From JAJAZB01 sp964244295 (lineage in GTDB: Bacteria; Bacteroidota; Bacteroidia; Cytophagales; Spirosomataceae), in the NCBI GenBank assembly GCA_964244295.1, contig CAXTIG010000079.1, positions 1 through 10,356 of the forward strand: 10,356 nucleotides of DNA, written 5' to 3'. Numbering within the stretch: the first letter of the stretch is position 1; every line of letters begins with the position of its first letter. The notes beneath the pieces were generated by a model. It was not told the DNA's origin, did not search any database, and saw only the letters and a list, made by a program, of their open reading frames with translations. This document shows positions 6,322 through 10,356 of the stretch, one piece after another. The translations under genes were made by a program, and so were the position numbers.

Positions 6322-7872
6322 GTGTCGATTTCATTTGACGGAAGGCGACCTCTGGTAAATCCAGTCGTTTTGGACTACCTTAGAACCATGTTTGATCAAG
6401 TAGACACCCTGCGCCGGGAGGTGAGCGAAAGCCTGGACGAGGGCCGCCGCGCCCTACTGGGCCAGTACATGACGCCCAGTCACATTGCCCGGTACATGGC
6501 TTCATTGTTCAGCCCGCCCGCGTCGGATGAAATCGCCCTCCTGGATGCCGGGGCCGGAATCGGCTCCCTAACGGCTGCCTTTTTGGAGCGCGTTCAAGGC
6601 GGCTGGGGGAACGTTCGCCGCATCAAAGCGTACGCCTACGAGATTGACCCGGCGCTACTACCGACGCTGACGGCAAACCTCCATGACTATCAACAATTTG
6701 CATTAAGTTTTGGGGTTCGGTTTCACCCTCGCATCGAACACCAGGATTTCATCGCCGGCGTCACTCGGGCAATGTGGGCACAGGAACAGCAGCAATTCGA
6801 CTGTATCATTCTGAACCCGCCCTACAAAAAAATTAACACCGACTCGTTGCACCGTAAATTGCTTCGCTCGCTCGGCATTGAGACGGTCAACCTCTACAGC
6901 GCCTTCGTGGCGTTGTGCGTCAAATCCCTCAAGCCGGGCGGTGAGTTGGTGGCCATCATCCCCCGCAGTTTTTGCAACGGCCCGTACTACAAGCCCTTCC
7001 GCGAATTGCTCTTTCGGGAAACGGCCCTCTTGCAAATTCACCTCTTTGCCTCCCGCACTAAACCGTTCGGGGAGGATGAGATCCTTCAGGAAAACATCAT
7101 CCTTCACCTGCGCAAAAGCGAACCACAGGGGCGCGTGCTCATCTCGACGTCCACCGACGACTCGTTCGCCGATCTCCAGACGACGGCTTTCGACTTCGGG
7201 CACATCGTTCCGCAGGACGATGCTGAACGAGTCATCCACATCCCAACCGGCCACGATGCAGGCAGTTTGACGTTGCCGCCTTTGTTCTCTTTTTCATTGG
7301 CCGATTTGGGCATCACCGCCTCGACTGGCCCGGTCGTTGATTTCAGGGTAAAAGCGCACCTGCGTGCAATGCCGGACGAAACAACGGTTCCCCTCCTCTA
7401 TCCGGCCCATTTTGGAACCAAGTACCTCGACTGGCCCAAACCAGACTTCAAGAAATCAAACGCCCTTCACGCAAATAGAGAAACCGCTAAATTGCTCTTT
7501 CCGGCGGGCCACTATGTGGTCGTCAAGCGGTTTTCTTCCAAAGAGGAGAAAAAGCGGATTGTCGCTCGCGTCGTCTCTCCCGCCGAACTGCCGGGTTCTG
7601 CGTACGGTTTTGAGAACCACCTCAACGTGTTGCACGACCGGAAAAAAGGTTTGGCGGAGGAGTTGGCGTTGGGGCTCACAGTCTATTTGAACTCGACCTT
7701 AGTTGACCGATATTTTCGCCAGTTCAACGGCCACACTCAGGTCAACGCCACCGATTTGCGGCTGCTCAAGTACCCGAGTGCGGCGGTGCTAAGATGTCTT
7801 GGGCAATGGGCTAAGGACTTGGCTGAGTTTGATCAGTCCCTTATTGACCAGAAAGTAACATCCCTTACATGA
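6322..7872 (+). CDS. Type II N6-adenine DNA methyltransferase, BsuBI/PstI-type system
   Basis: This 516-residue protein is a class I SAM-dependent adenine methyltransferase that transfers a methyl group to N6 of adenine in its target DNA. In order I see motif X-like GQYMTP (47-52), motif I DAGAGIGS (75-82) for SAM binding, an acidic residue in YEIDP (E107), the catalytic motif IV NPPY (165-168), a following NLYSAFVAL segment, and LKPGGELVAIIP (203-214). The C-terminal half should hold the target-recognition domain. The start is taken at GTG 6322; an ATG at 6388 (residue 23) is a realistic alternative, since there is no SD at either. Its stop overlaps the next gene's start (ATGA, 7869-7872), and that neighbour is a BsuBI/PstI-family endonuclease, so this is the protective enzyme of the pair. 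By analogy the methylated site would be CTGCAG. Confidence 0.93.
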   Translation: MSISFDGRRPLVNPVVLDYLRTMFDQVDTLRREVSESLDEGRRALLGQYMTPSHIARYMASLFSPPASDEIALLDAGAGIGSLTAAFLERVQGGWGNVRRIKAYAYEIDPALLPTLTANLHDYQQFALSFGVRFHPRIEHQDFIAGVTRAMWAQEQQQFDCIILNPPYKKINTDSLHRKLLRSLGIETVNLYSAFVALCVKSLKPGGELVAIIPRSFCNGPYYKPFRELLFRETALLQIHLFASRTKPFGEDEILQENIILHLRKSEPQGRVLISTSTDDSFADLQTTAFDFGHIVPQDDAERVIHIPTGHDAGSLTLPPLFSFSLADLGITASTGPVVDFRVKAHLRAMPDETTVPLLYPAHFGTKYLDWPKPDFKKSNALHANRETAKLLFPAGHYVVVKRFSSKEEKKRIVARVVSPAELPGSAYGFENHLNVLHDRKKGLAEELALGLTVYLNSTLVDRYFRQFNGHTQVNATDLRLLKYPSAAVLRCLGQWAKDLAEFDQSLIDQKVTSLT

Positions 7873-8807
7873 GTCACCCTTTACTCGATGAAGCCCTGGC
7901 AATCCTCGTGGCACTGGGCTTGCCCCGAGCCCAGCAAAACGAGCGTTCCGCCCTGAGCTTGTTGGCGCTGCTTAACCTCACTCCCGACAAAAGCTGGCAG
8001 GATGCCGCAGCACCCTTGATCGGGATTACGCCTATCATGGAATTTGCCGCACAGCATTACGGGAAAAAGTACGCCCCCAACACGCGGGAAACGGTTCGTC
8101 GACAGACGATGCACCAATTTGTGGATGCCGGTCTTGCCTTGTACAACCCCGATGAACCAGCCCGTCCGGTAAACAGCCCGAAAGCCGTTTATCAGATTGA
8201 ACCAGACGTCCTTGCTTTAATTCAGACGTATAGCACTGTCAAGTGGCAGAACCGGTTGGCGGCGTATTTGGCAGTGCAACAGACCTTAGCCGCCAAGTAT
8301 GCTCAGGAGCGAGATTTTCAGAAAATCCCTGTTCAGATTGCCAAAGACCAGGAAATTCAACTCAGTCCAGGTGCCCACAGCCTGCTCCTCAAAGCGATCA
8401 TTGAAGAGTTTGCGCCGCGTTTTGTGCCTGGTGCTAAACTCATTTACGCCGGAGACACCGGTGACAAATGGGGTTACTTTGACCGAGACCTGTTGAAGGA
8501 CCTGGGGGTAGCGGTTGATAGCCACGGCAAAATGCCGGATGTAGTGCTCTACTATCCGGCAAAAGATTGGCTCATCCTGGCCGAGTCCGTCACCAGCCAC
8601 GGACCGGTGGATGGCAAGCGCTACGGCGAGTTAGCCGCCTTATTCAAAACCGCCAGGCCGGGACTGGTCTATTTGACAGCCTTTCCCACGCGAGCCATCA
8701 TGGCGCGTTACCTCGCTGAAATTTCGTGGGAGACCGAAGTCTGGGTCTCGGAAGCACCAACCCACCTCATTCACTTCAACGGCGACCGGTTTTTAGGTCC
8801 GCATTAA
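7869..8807 (+). CDS. BsuBI/PstI-family type II restriction endonuclease
   Basis: The C-terminal half of this 312-residue protein carries the hallmarks of the BsuBI/PstI family: YAGDTGDKWGYFD (193-205), KMPDVVLY (221-228), WLILAESVTSHGPV (234-247) followed by GKR, YLTAFP (268-273), and the end WETEVWVSEAPTHLIHFNGDRFLGP. The nuclease core is PD (223-224) and E239. The N-terminal half (about 1-150) is the less conserved helical domain of the family. Length is close to that of BsuBI and PstI. It cleaves unmodified DNA, most likely at CTGCAG as the prototypes do, though specificity can drift. The ATG overlaps the methyltransferase stop by four bases, so both are made from one message with the methyltransferase first. 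No controller (C) protein gene is seen. Confidence 0.95.
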   Translation: MSHPLLDEALAILVALGLPRAQQNERSALSLLALLNLTPDKSWQDAAAPLIGITPIMEFAAQHYGKKYAPNTRETVRRQTMHQFVDAGLALYNPDEPARPVNSPKAVYQIEPDVLALIQTYSTVKWQNRLAAYLAVQQTLAAKYAQERDFQKIPVQIAKDQEIQLSPGAHSLLLKAIIEEFAPRFVPGAKLIYAGDTGDKWGYFDRDLLKDLGVAVDSHGKMPDVVLYYPAKDWLILAESVTSHGPVDGKRYGELAALFKTARPGLVYLTAFPTRAIMARYLAEISWETEVWVSEAPTHLIHFNGDRFLGPH

Positions 8808-8856
8808 AAATTCTTAATCATCAAAAACGTTTCTATTACTCACAACCATAAACCCA

Positions 8857-10341
8857 ATGGCAGAGGAACAAACTCCTTTGGAAGATAGTCAGTGGGAAGA
8901 CTATTTTGAAAAAATAAAAATCCAGAATAAAGAGGATGCTAACTCACTGTTCAGTGAAATTCAGCAGCTCTTGGATGCAGTAAATCCATTGGATTTACTG
9001 ACATTGCTGACCCACATGACGTATTACATCCGTGAGGATGAAAACATCCATGAATATAATTTAGTATTCAAACTACGAGATACACCTGTTATCCATTTTT
9101 TGGCGGGCCTGCTTCTTCAGAAAAAAGAGCACGATTTATCCAAAGGATGTATTACGCCTGAGCAACTCTTTGTTTTAGTGAATAAGTGTATTTCCTACTT
9201 GATAAAAACAAGCCCTTATTTGAATGGGGGTGCCAAAGATGATTTAGATAAGTATTTTACGATTCAACAGCACAAAGAAACCATGAGGATGACCCGACCA
9301 ATCAATCCGGAACGCTATCCTCACCAAACCATTCACTACCTCCTCGAATTGGAGAAACGTGTACCGGATGTGTTTAGAGAGAGATTTAGTTTGACCGTTA
9401 AAGATTTTCTCAATATTGGTAACCAAATAAAATTATATACGGTAAACCGCATCAACAAAAATTTAAAAGACAGAGTAGAGCAACTGAAACAAATTGATAT
9501 TAATGAACCAGAGGTCTCCAATAGTCAATTCGTACAGGAAGAATCAGATGATAAAGAAACATCAATGGATGCGGATTTTTATGGCAGGTATTTAATTGGA
9601 TGTGCAATGAACGATTTATTGTTGATCGATTTGGAAGGACTCGCAACTGATTGTCATTTATCAACTGATGAAATTATTAAATTTGAACAATTTTTGAACC
9701 TGTGCAGTAGCGTTCCTGGAGACCAGCCTGAAGGAAGTGACGTTTTGATTGATAATGTATTACTCAGCAAGCCCCTTATCCGGTGGGGCAGCACGTATTT
9801 TTGTCCCGCACCTGCCGACCTTGTTTCCGCCTTGCCCGTTGCGTTGGAGAAGTTGTTGGAGCCAGACAAACTGGCTAAACCGCCCACCAGGGCATGGGAC
9901 CGTTTCCAAAAAGCGAAAGCAAACTTTGTTGAGGATAAAGCAGAAGAATGTTTTAGAAGGATTTTCAAACGGGAGCATGTTTATAAGAACGTAAAGTACG
10001 ACCACTATGGGAACGTCGAAGAGGCTGACCTGCTCGTACCGTACGACGATAAGCTCATTATCGTGCAGGCAAAGTCCGGCTCGCTGAGCCAAGCGGCACG
10101 ACGTGGGGCCGAGCAATCCCTGCGCAATGTGATTAAAAAATTGATCGAAGAGGCGTACCAGCAAGGACTGAAAGTTAGGGAATACCTCGAAAGCGGACTG
10201 AATCCCCAATTTAGGTTAAAGGACGGTTCGTTTGCCTTTGCTCCCCGTCCTGGTTCATCAGTTAAAACTGAATATATTTTCATAAATTTAACTTTAGAGC
10301 CATTAGAGTTGTTGCGTCCTGATTTTCAGAACGCTTTATAG
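8857..10341 (+). CDS. Putative nuclease with C-terminal PD-(D/E)XK-like domain
   Basis: This 494-residue protein is not a family I can name. Residues 1-340 are helical, with an acidic low-complexity stretch near 226-240. The C-terminal part (about 355-430) resembles a restriction-endonuclease-like or NERD-like core: an acidic helix (FVEDKAEECFRRIF, 357-370), then EADLLVP (D391) and IIVQAKSGSL (Q404, K406), giving D...QxK, followed by a helix rich in R, Q and K. It starts 49 bases after the endonuclease gene with no terminator between, so co-transcription is possible. Codons are AT-rich up to about 9770 (28% GC counted over 9421-9480) and GC-rich after it (62% over 9781-9840), then AT-rich again near the end. 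The TAG (10339-10341) comes shortly after the core. Proteins with this core that I recall tend to be longer, so truncation cannot be excluded. Confidence 0.8.
   Translation: MAEEQTPLEDSQWEDYFEKIKIQNKEDANSLFSEIQQLLDAVNPLDLLTLLTHMTYYIREDENIHEYNLVFKLRDTPVIHFLAGLLLQKKEHDLSKGCITPEQLFVLVNKCISYLIKTSPYLNGGAKDDLDKYFTIQQHKETMRMTRPINPERYPHQTIHYLLELEKRVPDVFRERFSLTVKDFLNIGNQIKLYTVNRINKNLKDRVEQLKQIDINEPEVSNSQFVQEESDDKETSMDADFYGRYLIGCAMNDLLLIDLEGLATDCHLSTDEIIKFEQFLNLCSSVPGDQPEGSDVLIDNVLLSKPLIRWGSTYFCPAPADLVSALPVALEKLLEPDKLAKPPTRAWDRFQKAKANFVEDKAEECFRRIFKREHVYKNVKYDHYGNVEEADLLVPYDDKLIIVQAKSGSLSQAARRGAEQSLRNVIKKLIEEAYQQGLKVREYLESGLNPQFRLKDGSFAFAPRPGSSVKTEYIFINLTLEPLELLRPDFQNAL
8944..9000 (+). repeat. Two adjacent hairpins inside the start of the nuclease-like gene
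   Basis: The first is a perfect inverted repeat with 6-base arms and a two-base loop (8944-8949 with 8952-8957, arm TCACTG). The second has perfect 10-base arms and a three-base loop (8978-8987 with 8991-9000, arm CAGTAAATCC). They lie at codons 30-48 of the gene. There is no T-tract after either, so they are not standard terminators. They could be RNA structures or protein-binding sites, or chance within a coding frame. Confidence 0.55.
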
Positions 10342-10356
10342 AAGTTCCACAGCCCA

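Noticed and set aside
6703..7254. A 183-codon minus-strand frame opposite the methyltransferase
   Set aside because: The plus strand here encodes motif IV and other methyltransferase segments; the antisense frame shows no family signal.

Overview
The window looks like a chromosomal defence island from a member of the Bacteroidota, possibly a Cytophagales-like lineage such as Spirosoma or Runella. That assignment is inferred from gene style: most starts lack a Shine-Dalgarno sequence, base composition is mid-range and uneven, and the genes are tightly overlapping accessory genes. Nothing in the window fixes the species.

Left part (about 51-5659, minus strand). Six genes run head to tail in one probable operon, listed in transcription order: an ECF-like sigma-70 factor; a small helical protein with a possible helix-turn-helix; a RecB/Cas4-like PD-(D/E)XK nuclease with four cysteines placed for an iron-sulphur cluster; a long prokaryotic Argonaute with a complete DEDD catalytic tetrad; an unrecognised 139-residue helical protein; and a zinc-metalloprotease-like protein whose HExxH motif lies nine residues before its stop. 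Junctions are 4-base ATGA overlaps (three), a 4-base gap (one) and a 47-base overlap (one), so the set is probably co-transcribed and translationally coupled. My reading is a guide-directed nucleic-acid interference module with its own accessory nuclease and its own regulators (sigma, putative DNA-binding protein, protease). I do not recognise this combination as a described system.

Middle part (5660-6321). A strong intrinsic terminator facing the minus strand lies just upstream of the sigma gene. It ends a 56-codon gene resembling small YjzC-like proteins, which is separate from the Argonaute operon. The remaining roughly 400 bases hold no gene I can support. They contain a 12-base palindrome and must carry the start signals for the rightward genes.

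Right part (6322-10341, plus strand). An N6-adenine DNA methyltransferase and a BsuBI/PstI-family restriction endonuclease overlap by ATGA and form a type II restriction-modification pair, expected to act on CTGCAG. A 494-residue protein follows after 49 bases. It has a C-terminal PD-(D/E)XK-like nuclease core of the D...QxK kind, and its base composition switches sharply from AT-rich to GC-rich inside the gene.

Together the window combines a self-regulated Argonaute operon, a restriction-modification system and a third putative nuclease, in two divergent blocks around a small conserved-type gene.
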